DNA of 64,000 bases from Bactericera cockerelli (lineage: Eukaryota; Arthropoda; Insecta; Hemiptera; Triozidae), in NCBI GenBank assembly GCA_024516035.1, contig CM044965.1:28384919-28448918 (forward strand), written 5' to 3'. The position numbers and the translations under genes were made by a program. Under the pieces are notes generated by a model. It saw only the letters and a list, made by a program, of their open reading frames with translations, was not told where the DNA came from and did no database searches. Positions 34,501 to 45,159 of this stretch are shown one piece after another (positions within the stretch are counted from its first letter, which is position 1; each line of letters starts with the position of its first letter).

Positions 34501-36600
34501 GGTCAGGTGGTTAAGCACTGAGGTGGTCAGGTGGTTAAGCACTGAGGTAGTCAGGTGGTTAAGTACTGAGGTGGTCAGGTGGTTAAGCACTGAGGTGGTC
34601 AGGTGGTTAAGTACTGAGGTGGTCAGGTGATTAAGCACTGAGGTGGTCAGGTGATTAAGCACTGAGGTGGTCAGGTGGTTAAGCACTGAGGTGGTCAGGT
34701 GGTTAAGCACTGAGGTGGTCAGGTGGTGAAGCACTGAGGTGGTGAGGTGGTGAAGCACTGAGGTGGTCAGGTGGTGAAGCACTGAGGTGGTCAGGTGGTG
34801 AAGCACTGAGGTGGTCAGGTGGTGAAGCACTGAGGTGGTCAGGTGGTGAAGCACTGAGGTGGTCAGGTGGTTAAGCACTGAGGTGGTCAGGTGGTTAAGC
34901 ACTGAGGTGGTCAGGTGGTGAAGCACTGAGGTGGTCAGGTGGTGAAGCACAATGTAGACGAGCGTCACATCACTGAGCTGTCTCTGCCTCTTTTTCATTT
35001 ATGTTTTATAAATTAAAATTAACCAGCTTGTATGTTTGGAACATTACCACAGTTAGTGGTATTGACCAAATTTATAACCTTTACAAAAAAATAAATACAT
35101 AATCTAGGTATAAAAGTAACAATTATAATATCGTCTTATTTATACCCGACTAGGGCTAATAACTCCCAGTATTCCCGCAGTAAGCCCAAGACTTACGAGT
35201 ATTATAGTATGTGGTCGAAACCCCAAATGAGAAGAAGACTTGTCATGTCTCGGATGGGTGAACCCGCGACCTCTCCACCACTGAGCTAGTGGAATTACAA
35301 CAAAATATAAGCCACACCGTCTGTCAAGTAGGAGTATCAACCAATCACAGCGCTCAATAGCCTAACTTAAGAGACAGACAGTCTTATCTTATTATTTTTA
35401 TTTATTACTATTTAATTCGAGTTTTTAACGTCGCTTTATACTGCATAGTCATATCACAATATCTTAGATATAATCCTGTTTTATAATTCAGCACTTAAGG
35501 TTAACAAGTCCGATCTTCCTTTGTTTGCCTAATATCTCTCAAACATCTAGGTCATTCTAGAAGGTAAACAAATGTTCGACTTCTAAATTTAGAACATTCC
35601 TGAGGAACTGCAGAGTGGTGGTTCACGTGACAGCCAATAATGTTGATTCCCAATACGCGAAATAATACATTGTGCACGTGCTTTTTTTAACTTTCCTGCA
35701 ATTGATGAGAAATCCAGAACAATACTCCTCACATGTTTCAACTCAGATGTGTCCCGTCATGAGTTTCACGTTTCATTCTTTCCGATTAATCTCTTATGAA
35801 GCCGTACAGTATATCCGATTAAATAATTATACCTAAATCAGATTAAAAACACATTTGTCACATTGGAAAAAACAATAATAATTGAGAAACAGTGGTTGGT
35901 GGCAACGAAAAACATGTCCTTAGTGTTTTGATTGATAGAAATATTGCTTGAAACTCCCGGTCTGAAGTTTGGGATTCAATTCCCTGGGCATGAAGAATAC
36001 TAGGTACATGCTACAAATGTTAGATCAGCTTGTAAGGCTTTGTTTTGAGAACCGAAATAATAATTTTTATTCATCCCTTCTAATGTAGGAATTATTATGA
36101 TAATTATCAAATTAGATCATAAGTTATATTTAGAACAGACAGGAAACTCGTCCTAGTTCTTCAAAAGCCAGCAAGATGAACAAGACACTTGCCGTGTTAA
36201 TTTTTTGAAGACGCAATTGAGATTCTTTGTTTTAGATAAGAAATAAGACTTTTCAGTCTTTTGATTGGATTTGAGTAGTTGTACTATCACGAAAGTGATT
36301 AAAACGAATATTCACAAAAACATAGATATAATAATAAAAAAACAGATATAATAATGAAAAATGTATATGATAGAATTTCGCCCCCGCTCTCTGTTTCAGC
36401 TGCTCGCCCTCGCCCTCCTGATCGTGGCGGCGCTCGCCTCACCCGTCGCCCACCTGGTCTACGCCCCTTATGTCCCCGCCCCCGCCCCCCTGCCCGCCGC
36501 CCCCCTCCCCGCCCCCCTCCCCTACGAGTACGTGAGTGGCTACAAGGTGCTGCGAGCAGTGGAGCCCGTGGAGCAGCACGGCTACAGAATTGTCTACTGA
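28566..36600 (+). CDS. Small secreted cuticle-type protein, 70 aa
   Basis: Two exons: 28566-28577 (ATG TTC AAA TTT, then GTAAGT) and 36400-36600 (after 'ctctctgtttcag'), joined in phase 0 across a 7.8-kb intron. Total 213 bases. The product starts MFKFLLALALLIVAALASPV, a clear signal peptide with cleavage near ALA-SPV. It continues with VYAPYVPAPAPLPAAPLPAP and a C-terminal YEYVSGYKVLRAVEPVEQHG ending YRIVY. Pro/Ala/Val/Tyr richness and the four-codon first exon parallel the larger cuticle gene, so a structural cuticle or extracellular-matrix role is inferred. Exon 2 is GC-rich within an AT-rich intron landscape. The joining of these two exons rests on phase, consensus and signal-peptide logic; no other ATG-bearing donor in between fits better. 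The downstream polyadenylation signal is at 37230-37235. Confidence 0.75.
28715..28805 (-). repeat. tRNA-headed SINE, family C
   Basis: The plus strand has 'caactacccgaactcgcttt', 'ggggcttgaaccaccgactt' and 'ccaggttacaagtacgacg'. It lies in the intron of the small cuticle-type gene. Confidence 0.5.
29000..31140. other. AT-rich intronic stretch, no gene seen
   Basis: Holds a roughly 46-base direct duplication of 'ctttcaggaaatatcatgtt' (about 29993-30075), a weak MITE-like block near 29745-29830 ('aggattacaaggtccc' to 'ctttgttgtaatcctgag'), and unassigned AT-rich sequence. Short open frames here do not look like protein. Confidence 0.5.
31150..31292 (+). repeat. tRNA-derived SINE, family A, degraded
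   Basis: 'gtctagtaatccagatagcg', 'attggttggaatcacaccc', 'gagggttagttggtagaaag' and 'ctcacctagtgattgccct'. The central core is deleted. Confidence 0.6.
31664..31880 (+). repeat. tRNA-derived SINE, family A, full length
   Basis: 'cactggtagtcaattggtta', B box 'ggttcgaatcccacccagtg', core 'gaccacatattaataagact', tail 'gattaccttccactaaagag' and (att)n end. Confidence 0.87.
31946..32010 (+). repeat. 5S-derived SINE body fragment
   Basis: 'ggtccaaccgaggctgggtg' and 'aggttcatgtgggtggcagg'. The 5S head is missing. Confidence 0.55.
32098..32206. mobile_element. MITE relic
   Basis: 'gctgtagtgctctgtgattg', 'gttgaaattagctttaatcc' and 'tatttcataatatggcc' match the interior and right end of the MITE family. 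The left end is diverged. Confidence 0.4.
32330..32400 (-). repeat. tRNA-headed SINE fragment, family C
   Basis: The plus strand has 'aagaattcgaacacccgatc' and 'caagacaacagtccgctgtt'. This is only the head region. Confidence 0.4.
32496..32577 (+). promoter_or_regulatory. Candidate promoter and non-coding first exon
   Basis: TATAAA at 32496-32501, a TCAGT initiator at 32533-32537 (spacing a little long), then about 43 bases without ATG up to a strong donor GTAAGT at 32578. It looks like an untranslated first exon, but no acceptor can be tied to it. It sits within the intron of the small cuticle-type gene. Confidence 0.3.
33651..33886 (-). repeat. 5S-derived SINE, near full length
   Basis: The plus strand has 'ggttttaccttccatttgct', 'cacctagcctgagaggggcc', 'tggtcacccatccaattcct', 'ctggacgttgcttaacttca' and 'gtgcattcaacttgctatcg'. 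Confidence 0.85.
34402..34950. repeat. 24-bp minisatellite, about 23 copies
   Basis: The unit is 'ggtggtcaggtggttaagca' plus 'ctga', with ttaag/tgaag/ttaagt variants distributed in blocks. It yields a spurious 8-aa-repeat frame on each strand (VLNHLTTS on minus, RWLSTEVV on plus). It lies in the intron of the small cuticle-type gene. Confidence 0.95.
35128..35292 (-). repeat. tRNA-headed SINE, family B
   Basis: The plus strand has 'aatatcgtcttatttatacc', 'attcccgcagtaagcccaag', 'gaagacttgtcatgtctcgg' and 'acctctccaccactgagcta'. Confidence 0.7.
35293..36350. other. Intronic stretch with SINE and MITE scraps only
   Basis: A MITE-like scrap lies near 35320-35490 ('caatcacagcgctc', 'gataatcctgttttataatt') and a 5S SINE tail scrap near 35416-35460. 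The rest up to exon 2 of the small cuticle-type gene is AT-rich with no convincing frame. Confidence 0.4.
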
Positions 36601-37229
36601 GTGACTAGCGGGTGGTAGGGGGGCGCGGGGGGCGGGGCTACAGAATCGTCTACTAAGTGACTAGTGGGTGGTAGTGGGGCGCGGGGCTGTCTACTGAGGG
36701 TTTAAGATAGTCACATTCACGGAGAAAAAGTCAGGAGGTTAGAGAGGATCAAAACGTCATCAGTTCATCACCTATAAGAAAAATGACTACATGATACCAA
36801 AAAGCCACAATATATCGAATGTTTATGTCTACGTACGTAGACTTTAAAATCCGTATCGATCTAAAACGACAAAAATTTGGTTAAAAACTGTAAAAAGGAG
36901 GACCACCTATCAAATACTCCAGTACCAATTTCAAGTTAAATCAAAGCGCCCCGCCGGAATCCAAGTTCCTCCTAAGAAGAAGCGAAATTTAAATTCACAT
37001 TAAAAAATCCTAGTCAAAATTAATTTAGAGAATAATGATTAATCAAGTCAAAATTCATCGATTGAAATTCTAAAACTGTCTGCTATGATCCATTGATTCA
37101 ACCTTTTTTTTTTGTAAAATATTTGAAATTTATAGCACTAGCATATTTTTTTCAGCTATGAAGATAGATCATTTTTCACTGCCCTAATTGTTATCAATTC
37201 AAATTCTAAGTCACTAAATAGTTTTGTAA

Positions 37230-37235
37230 AATAAA
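37230..37235 (+). terminator. Candidate polyadenylation signal of small cuticle-type gene
   Basis: Overlapping AATAAA motifs ('gtaaaataaaataaataaat') about 630 bases after the stop. It is the first canonical signal seen. Confidence 0.4.
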
Positions 37236-37496
37236 ATAAATAAATATTACTATCACTGGTGTTGGTTGATAAAGCACACCTAAAGTTATTTTGCGTCTTT
37301 ATATTTTATAAATAGGGCATCTTTTAATAGGAGTATTTATTTTATGGTTACCAACCTATACTTTTTTATAGCTGTGAAAATTATGTCCCACTCAAGTTTA
37401 TTGAACGAGAAAATTGTATGCGCGCCTTGCATTTATCCTTTGTATGCAATAAGCCTTACGTTTTGTGCAGTATTTTTTTACTTTGGTAAGCCAATT

Positions 37497-37712
37497 ATTG
37501 ATAATATCGCTATATTTATACTGCTTGCTTCGGAATTTAGGATTTATGAGTCTCATCATTCCAGCAATAACCCCAAGACGTTGGGAATAGTGCTGGAATT
37601 GGGCTCAAAGCCCGAATGGGAGGATAACTTGTCATGTCCCGACTGGGTTTCAAACCCGCGATCTGTGGATTACTCAATCAGACGCATTCATCACAGAGCT
37701 ACCGGTACAGTA
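37497..37712 (-). repeat. tRNA-headed SINE, family B
   Basis: The plus strand has 'tatcgctatatttatactgc', 'atcattccagcaataacccc', 'gataacttgtcatgtcccga', 'ctgggtttcaaacccgcgat' and 'cacagagctaccggtacag'. Confidence 0.78.
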
Positions 37713-38408
37713 TTCTTACCTACCTACCTATTTTATTAAATTTTGAATGTTAAATTTTTTCAAAATCGAAATTATTATCTACGATTCTACAAATATTATA
37801 AGACATAATATATGTTTATATAATTATATTATACCTAATTTCAATCAAACCAATTTGAGCAAATTACTTTTGACCGCTGAAAATGGAGTACAGACTCTTT
37901 TGTTGATTACAAAACAATTTTTTTTTTTTGGTTTTACATCCACACATATTATTATAATAAAATGATAATTTAATTTGTCGTCTCTTATTCACGTCTGCGT
38001 TATCTCTATATTTGCCTATCAATAATACTATTACAATAATTTAATTAGGATTTCATGATGAAATAACCAGGTAATCATTAGATTTTTTATATAATTAATT
38101 GATTCAACATGACTAGTTATTTGGTTGACATTATTTTATTTCAAAGTTCTTGTGATATATCCACCCACTGCGTTATTACATATTATCACATTATGTACTG
38201 AGATTATTATATCTAGTAACCTTAGTATGTCAGCTGTACCTACTCACCGAAGCTGAGTGGGTTCTTCGGTAGCACATGCGACTCACATGAAGATGACCCG
38301 TCTTCGAATCCCAACAAGGTGGGAATATTTTTCACCTCTATTTTAGATGGTACGAGGTGTATTCATGTTTCTTCAGGAAACAAGTAAGGGACAAATTATA
38401 GGACAGAA

Positions 38409-38527
38409 TTAAAATTAAAATAAGCAAAATTCGGGCTATAGCGCACTGTGATTGGTTGAATCTCCGACTTAGGGGAGTGTCTGGCTTATCTTAAGTTGAT
38501 TTACTTAAAAGAATCCTGTTTCATAAA
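38409..38527. mobile_element. MITE relic
   Basis: 'ggctatagcgcactgtgatt', 'ggttgaatctccgactta' and 'gtctggcttatcttaagttg', then 'aatcctgtttcataa'. It is the same family as 7565-7733, with the left end degraded. Confidence 0.45.
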
Positions 38528-39566
38528 ACTTTTTTCATACGAAATAAAAAAGGCTGTGAAACACTCATCTTTAAAAATCAAAAATAAAATACTATCATAT
38601 TCTGACATATCAAACTCCTGTATCGCCCCCTATGGTCACTCACAGGGGCGACTCACACCAGAGTGGTGGGCGAGGGGGCAGGGGTGAGATAATGCCAGAG
38701 AAAGTTCAGTATCTGAGATTGAGTTGTAAAAAAATCTCACTTTAACCCACTTGTAGAACCATACAACAGAATATTTCAACAGCATGCTATTACCTATGTA
38801 TGTATTGAGTATTGAGGAATAAAAACTGAATGTTTCACAGATATTCTTAATTCTCAGTCATTTTTTAAATAAATATTTGTAAAAAAAAAATCGGTGGGCT
38901 GCGGGATTCGTATTAGGTATTTGGTATCCGCGGGGTAACCGAGGATTTTACCGCCGATGCGACGTGGAGACCATTTGAGCTAATATACAACAAGAACATA
39001 TTTCAGCTCTTCTAATTTTACAATTTGCCTCAGAGTTGACCAGGTTATGTGCTAAAGGGTTAATGACCACAAGAACTAACCGCAACCATCTTGGAGACGT
39101 TAAAACCTCCGCACTACACTTGTGTAACATCACCGAGTTATTTTAACGATAGTAAACTACGCTTTGCTTTAGAAAATAAAGTTACAGTACTTATAGTAAA
39201 CCAAATTAGAATATTGGACTCAACATTACGGTGCGATTATCAATAACAACAGGGTGGTAAATATCTGACTTGAGCTATAATCAGCTGATTACTGATCTAT
39301 GTGTTTATAAAAATGGCATTTTAATCAATACTTTAGAATTAGACCATTGAGATTTAACCATGGACCAAAATTAAGCGTTGGTTAAAATTAAAACATAAAT
39401 AAGTGTTCGTGCTTTTCTACCACATTTTTAGTGGTTAGCGCAGAATATACAATCCTATAGGATTGTATAGTTTGTATACATTAAGAATATAGCCACTGGT
39501 TGCTATATTCTTAGTGCAAATTTGCTATATTCTTAGTGTTTTATATACACTGGCCAACCTGGGATT

Positions 39567-39762
39567 GCTTTTTTGGTTTAATGTCGCTTTCAACTGTATG
39601 GTCATATCACGACGGGGGTTTTACCTGCCATTTGCCGGAAACTCACAATTCGAAATAACCTCTCACAGCCTGAGTGGTGCCGGAAATATAATTTGAATAG
39701 TCACCTATCCAAATCCTAGCCTCACTAGACGTTGCTTATTTTTAGTGACAAAACTGGCTTGG
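39567..39762 (-). repeat. 5S-derived SINE, diverged
   Basis: The plus strand has 'ttaatgtcgctttcaactgt', 'cacgacgggggttttacctg', 'gtcacctatccaaatcctag' and 'cctcactagacgttgctta'. Confidence 0.75.
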
Positions 39763-39914
39763 CCCCAAAATTGGACCAATTGAGATTTTTATTCTGAAAC
39801 CCATCGCGTGGGGCTTCAGAATGGAAGTCTCGTTGTCAAGCAGCTTGCTAAAGCATTTTTTATTTAATCAAAGAATTGGACTGCGATCTAAAATTAAAGG
39901 AACCATGAGTATCA

Positions 39915-40349
39915 GACTAAAATCTGTACTATTATACAAGTATGTGTCGGTGCAACCTCATCCAGAATATAAACTTAAGACAAGACAGATTCTTACTAAA
40001 ATCTGTACTATTATACAAGTATGTGTCGGTGCAACCTCATCCAGACTATAAACTCAAGACAAGACAGATTCTTACTAAAATCTGTACTATTATACGATTA
40101 TGTGACGTACAAGTATGTGTCGGTGCAACCTCATCCAGTGTATAAACTCAAGACAAGACAGATTCTTACTAAAATCTGTACTATTATACGATTATGTGAC
40201 GTACAAGTATGTGTCGGTGCAACCTCATCCAGTGTATAAACTCAAGACAAGATAGATTCTTACTAAAATCTGTACTATTATACGATTATGTGACGTACAA
40301 GTATGTGTCGGTGCAACCTCATCCAGTGTATAAACTCAAGACAAGACAG
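39915..40349. repeat. 79/94-bp minisatellite, five units
   Basis: Each unit contains 'ctaaaatctgtactattata', 'gtatgtgtcggtgcaacctc' and 'aactcaagacaagacag'. Unit starts are about 39917, 39996, 40075, 40169 and 40263: the first two spacings are 79 bases and the later ones 94, because a 15-base block ('cgattatgtgacgta') was added and then amplified. Overlapping frames are by-products. Confidence 0.9.
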
Positions 40350-40540
40350 TCTTGTCTCACTCGTGAGGAGTGGGTGCTGATGTAATCTTGACTATCTTAT
40401 TTCCAACAATTAGGTAAACTCAGAAGGTGTTTGGTTACGACGTAACGAGAGTTGGGTAGATTTCACTCAAAACTGACTAACAGAAGTAACAATTAGAGGA
40501 TGTTTCTTTTTAATTGACTGCTATTAAAAAGCAACTGAAA

Positions 40541-40712
40541 GACAGCGTCGATGGCACGTTGAATACACCAGTTCTCGTTCGATCACTAAAGTTAAGCAAC
40601 ATATAGAAAAGTCAACACGCTTCTCGGCTCAACTCAGACTTGTTGAAGTTTATGTGGATGGTTAGTTTGTGAGTTTCCTGTGAACGGAGGGTGGAACCGT
40701 GGTCTCGGTGGT
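40541..40712 (+). repeat. 5S-derived SINE with best-preserved 5S head
   Basis: 'ggcacgttgaatacaccagt', 'tctcgttcgatcactaaagt' and 'taagcaac' track residues about 15-60 of insect 5S rRNA with few changes. The body is diverged ('gtttgtgagtttcctgtgaa', 'cggagggtggaaccgtgg'). Confidence 0.78.
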
Positions 40713-40749
40713 TTCTTTTGTTGTTGAATTTTTTCAATTTTAGATTTTA

Positions 40750-42500
40750 CGAATTTGACTGTTGTTAAAAGAGCTACGGAACTGGTAATCATTAGTGATC
40801 AGTGATGGATAATCTTGTAATTATTTCGAGCAACTATTACAAGATTGTAAAACTAACGATAAAATATCCCATTTCGCTTGTGCCTATTCATTTTCATCAT
40901 GAAATACTTATTACATAATTGGGTACATATTTGACGAAAATCCGGAGAATCTCTGGTATCTCGGAACGGAACCCAAATATACTCTATTTTAAATGTATGA
41001 CTAATACTCGTAATGAGTATGTAAATGAAGGCACGGAGTTATGTAGATGGAGACACCTCAGTTAGATGTATAGTAGGAATGTAGCATGGGACACTTCAGA
41101 TGTACAGCATAGTGCAAGTTCCGCGCTAATGTCCAGTTCTTATGACATAATGGGAATGGGTGAATATATTACCATGTTAGATATTACACGCTGAACAATC
41201 CCCACAGATCTTGCAAGGATTTCGACAGACATCCCGGAAAGTTTAAACTGGTGAGTTGCTAAACGCTTCTACTCCTGGGAATACCCGTAACTTTGAATCA
41301 ATCGCACAACACAGTTAGGACTGGTGCCAAGCTATGTTACCAAAGCCTACAGAATTATTCTGCAAGTTGCAAGGATTTCGAAAGATATCCTGGTAAGTTT
41401 GACTCTTGTATCATTGGTTGCAACTGTTCTTCTGGTGTCTGGAAATCCCCGGAACTTTGAACTGTACACATTAGTAGCATCGAGAGGTGAGTGAATAGAA
41501 CTCAGGTATCTTACCACAAGGCATTATTCGTTAGTAATTTAAATTATACTTATGATAACTTATTTTATTTTATTAGTGTTGGTCGTTTTTCAAAACTTTA
41601 TCATGAAGTTTGAATTGTCGCCATTGAAATCATTAATTTAAATAAACCTAAGACATGGAAAACTTAAGGAGTTATAATTATTTATCAATTATCAACAATT
41701 TCATTGTTTCATTTGGTTTGGGGATTTACCGTAAAATCTGTACCACCTTCATATCTGAATTAGATATGAAGGTTAACTTCACAAACAACAATCAATTCAT
41801 AGAAACTCACTAACACGTCGTTATCATAAGTTTGATGTTAACTAAACAAGATGTGTCCATAGGTTTGCAGGTATTGGGTCCTGTGTTCTTGAGATGATTC
41901 AGAGAATTGATTTCAATAATGACCTTTGAGACTAGTATAAACGTAAAATTATTATTGTTCTTTTATCTTAGATTTGTAGAAGTCACCAGGTTTTCCCAGC
42001 GAATGAAGGTTCAGCATCAGACATAATTTTTTAAATGTCAACAAAAAATGATTTTATATTTATTACCTATACGTACATGAAGAAATACAATACTTCCGAT
42101 ATCTTCTATAGATATTTTGTAGAAACCAAAGGACCTTGGGCAGGTCGGATTTGTAACTACCGTTATCGGATTTGTAAGTTTTCGGGGAAAAGATTCTCAC
42201 GCTGTATCTATTTAAAAAAAAATATCGCTTGTAATACAAAGATGAATATGCTCAAGCCATTGGAAATGATTTTTTTCCATATTGAATGATAAATAAAAAT
42301 GCGTAATTATTTCTTATAATAAATGTGAACATATAAAGATTTAAAAGGTCTCAAAGATAATTGTGAATAGAATAACATATTTCAGAATTTTCAAAGGGAT
42401 AATTCGAAAAGTTCGAACAGGATGATTCGACGACAATTTGATTGTCAATTTGTGTACTATGACAATAATGTCTAATAAGGATGCTCCATTTAAATTATTT
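40750..42500. other. No gene seen; diffuse duplication
   Basis: Two related blocks, about 41205-41325 and 41360-41470, share 'tgcaaggatttcga', 'atcc.ggaaagttt' and 'aactttgaa'. This suggests an old direct duplication. The rest is AT-rich with no recognisable feature. Confidence 0.4.
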
Positions 42501-43514
42501 ACCAATCAATCAATTCATGATATTGATAACCAACAGAAAGGTCAATGGCTTGACGAAGACAGCCTCAGCAAGATTCATGCGATTTCAAGGTGGACCATAC
42601 TCGTGGTAAACCCAGATCTCAATACCACCATGCGTCCTGAGACCCACAAGCAAATGTGCCACCTTGTGCATGTATAATAAAGGTGTGTGTTTACAGTCCA
42701 GAAGAGAAATGCACTCAAGGTCTTCTCGGGTCCTTCAACTGTCACATGAAGCATGTGTGTATGCATCTTGCCGCAAGAGTCTTGGAGAAGGAAGTGAGAT
42801 CAAAAATCTGAGCGAACTAATAATGATGAGAATGGTTCAGAAGCGTTTGTCAGACTACTGTTCAAAATTATATGTTGAAGATGTTGACTTTGAGGAAAAA
42901 AAAGAAGACTATTATGAAGATTTGGAAGAAAAAGAAGAAAGAGAAGAAGATAATAATGATGATGACGTAGATTTTGAAGAACAAAATTCATTTTTCTCCC
43001 TCGAATTCGATCATTCGATCAAAACGAGAATGATGATGATAATAGCCAAACAAAAGAAGAAGATATTAATGATCATGAGAAGAACGAAAGTAGATAGTTC
43101 TCGTAGGTATTTGTGTTAATCACAATAATGATTCAAACTTGCCCTAGTGCGTACATTTATCCCTACTTGATTCAAACCAACCGAACCTTAGGTTAAAAGT
43201 TCGCCGAATAAAATAAGGAAAATAAAAAATTTGATTCTAAAAATAATAGGGAGAAAAAAAGAAAGAGAAATGAACAATGGCAGCAAGGATACAAAATAAT
43301 AATAATACAACATTTGATCTAAAAAGCAATAAAATACAAAAAGAAATGTCTGCAGGATACCAATCATCTTGAAGACATCAGAGTAACTTGGGAACCAGAA
43401 TTGGGTCACGCTTGGTGTTGATAATCGGTTCGGATCATAAACCAGATTGCATAATGATTACAATGGGGAAGTCCCCAGCCAAACAGACACGAGAAATAAC
43501 CGAGACCTCTTCAA

Positions 43515-43678
43515 GACCCATGATCAGATATAAGCTAGAAGTGCTATCAGAGCCATGATCAAACACAAGCTAAAAGTTCTATCAGATTCATGATGAAACA
43601 CAAGCTAGAAGTACTATCAAGACACATGATCAAACATAAGCTAAAAGTGCTATCAGATTCATAATCAAACACAAGCTA
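43515..43678. repeat. 35-36-bp satellite, left part
   Basis: Units of the form 'aagctagaagtgctatcaga' plus 'ttcatgatcaaacac'. About four degraded units precede the retrotransposon insertion at 43679. Confidence 0.85.
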
Positions 43679-45159
43679 CGCCACCGGAGCATTCTGCACG
43701 ACACCAATACAAGCCCTTCAAATCGAAACCAATGAGCCGCCATTAAACGTTAGAAGGAAAACTCTAGCTGTCAACTATGCAGTTAAAGCTCTAAGTATGT
43801 TAGATCACCCGTACTACAAACTCCTTAAATTTCCCAGATACCTACAAAAGTGTAAAGACAAGAAAATAATTTCGACAACCGTATTTCTGGAAGACTACAC
43901 TCTCTATTTTAATAAAATTCACCAGCTGACCCACCAAATACCACCACCTTGGACAAAAAATAACATATCGTGCAATTTTTCTCTAAATATCCACGCCAAA
44001 AAACTTACAAGTCCACAAGTTATCAAGTCACATTTCTCGTCTCTTCTACAAAACTACGACACTTATACTCACATCTACACTGATGGCTCCAAGGACCAGA
44101 ACAACGCAGGATGTGCCTTCACTATACCTAACCAGCAAATCACCAGAATGTTCCGACTGGACCCGATATCAAGCATTTACGCCTGTGAACTATACGCCAT
44201 ATACTCTGCCTTGAAATATATAAATGACGAAGAAAATTATAATTCACAAAATAATTACGTCATCATATCCGATTCACAAGCCGCCCTACAAGCAATTTCC
44301 AATTTCTTCCAAATTAAAAATCAATTACTCATGGAGATTCAGACTCTCACCGATCAACTCCACCTGTCAAGAAAACAAGTCTCCTTCCTATGGTGCCCAA
44401 GTCACTGCGGGATCCAAGGGAATGAAATTGTAGACCGAGCAGCAAAGGAGTCTCTCACCGCCCCCAACATACCTTCCTACGAGAACCTTCTACCCAGCGA
44501 CCTCATCCAATATCTCAAGGACCAAACCTTCAAACACTGGAGAGAAACTTTTCGCCAAATATCCATAAAAATATCCGAAATAAAACCTATTCCAGCTACA
44601 TGGCAGTCCTCCTTTCAAAAATCACGCCTTACTGAAACAACCCTCGCAAGACTGAGAACAGGACACAGCCGTCTCACCCACCAACACCTCCTCAGAAGAG
44701 AAGACCCTCCAGACTGTCCGTGTGGCGAGCGCCTTACAATAAAACACTTGCTAGTCTCATGCACCCTCCACTCAGTCGCACGGAACCAGATATTTCCAAT
44801 CAGCCAACAGACCATAGGACAATTGCTTCAGGACTCGGACGATCAAATCCATAAAGTTATGTCTTTTATACAGAGAGCCCGAATCCAAGGATTATAGATA
44901 GTTTAGAATATTTATTATTATTAATATATTTGTACTTTTATACCAGGACACTTGTGAGATGGGATAATTACATTAAAAAAAAAAAAAAAAAAAAAACCCA
45001 ATCATTCTAGCCCACAATGATCTGACCAAACGCAGGTCACTTGTGAGATAAAATGATTTTATTTAAAAAAAAAAAATCCCGAAACTTCCCATCCCACAAT
45101 GGCCTGAGATGCTAAATTGGGAATTTAAATATTGTACCTAAAAAAAAAAAAAAAAAAAA
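43679..45159 (+). mobile_element. 5'-truncated non-LTR retrotransposon inserted in satellite
   Basis: Bounded by ACACAAGCTA on both sides (43669-43678 and 45160-45169), which is also part of the satellite unit. It carries the 3' end of ORF2 (43680-44897), then a 3' region with three A-rich tracts (about 44972, 45065, 45140) separated by related 'cttgtgagat' and 'cccacaatg' blocks. Structure fits an I/Jockey-like LINE that keeps an RNase H domain. Confidence 0.85.
43680..44897 (+). pseudogene. LINE ORF2 3' fragment: RT end plus RNase H
   Basis: The frame is open from the insertion boundary at 43680 to TAG at 44895-44897, about 405 codons with no internal stop. It begins mid-protein with ATGAFCTTPIQAL and NEPPLNVRRKTLAVNY, typical of the segment after the reverse transcriptase palm. 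It has an RNase H domain with catalytic-type motifs: IYTDGSK (first Asp), YACELYAIYSAL (Glu), IISDSQAALQAI (Asp) and a final WCPSHCGIQGNEIVDRAAK (His/Asn/Asp). The C-terminus has a Cys/His cluster (CPCGERLTIKHLLVSC). Endonuclease and most of the RT are missing, so the copy cannot move by itself, although the frame is intact, which suggests recent insertion. Confidence 0.88.

Noticed and set aside
34327..34998. 223-aa protein with 8-aa repeats (VLNHLTTS)
   Set aside because: Product of the 24-bp minisatellite. Both strands are open to a similar extent.
40541..40712. Functional 5S rRNA gene
   Set aside because: Only the first half resembles 5S. The second half is the SINE body, and the order recurs in many dispersed copies.
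42664..43119. 151-aa protein with an acidic stretch
   Set aside because: The acidic part comes from low-complexity 'gaagaaaaagaagaaagaga'-type sequence. The start region overlaps another, more protein-like frame, and no domain or splice logic supports it.
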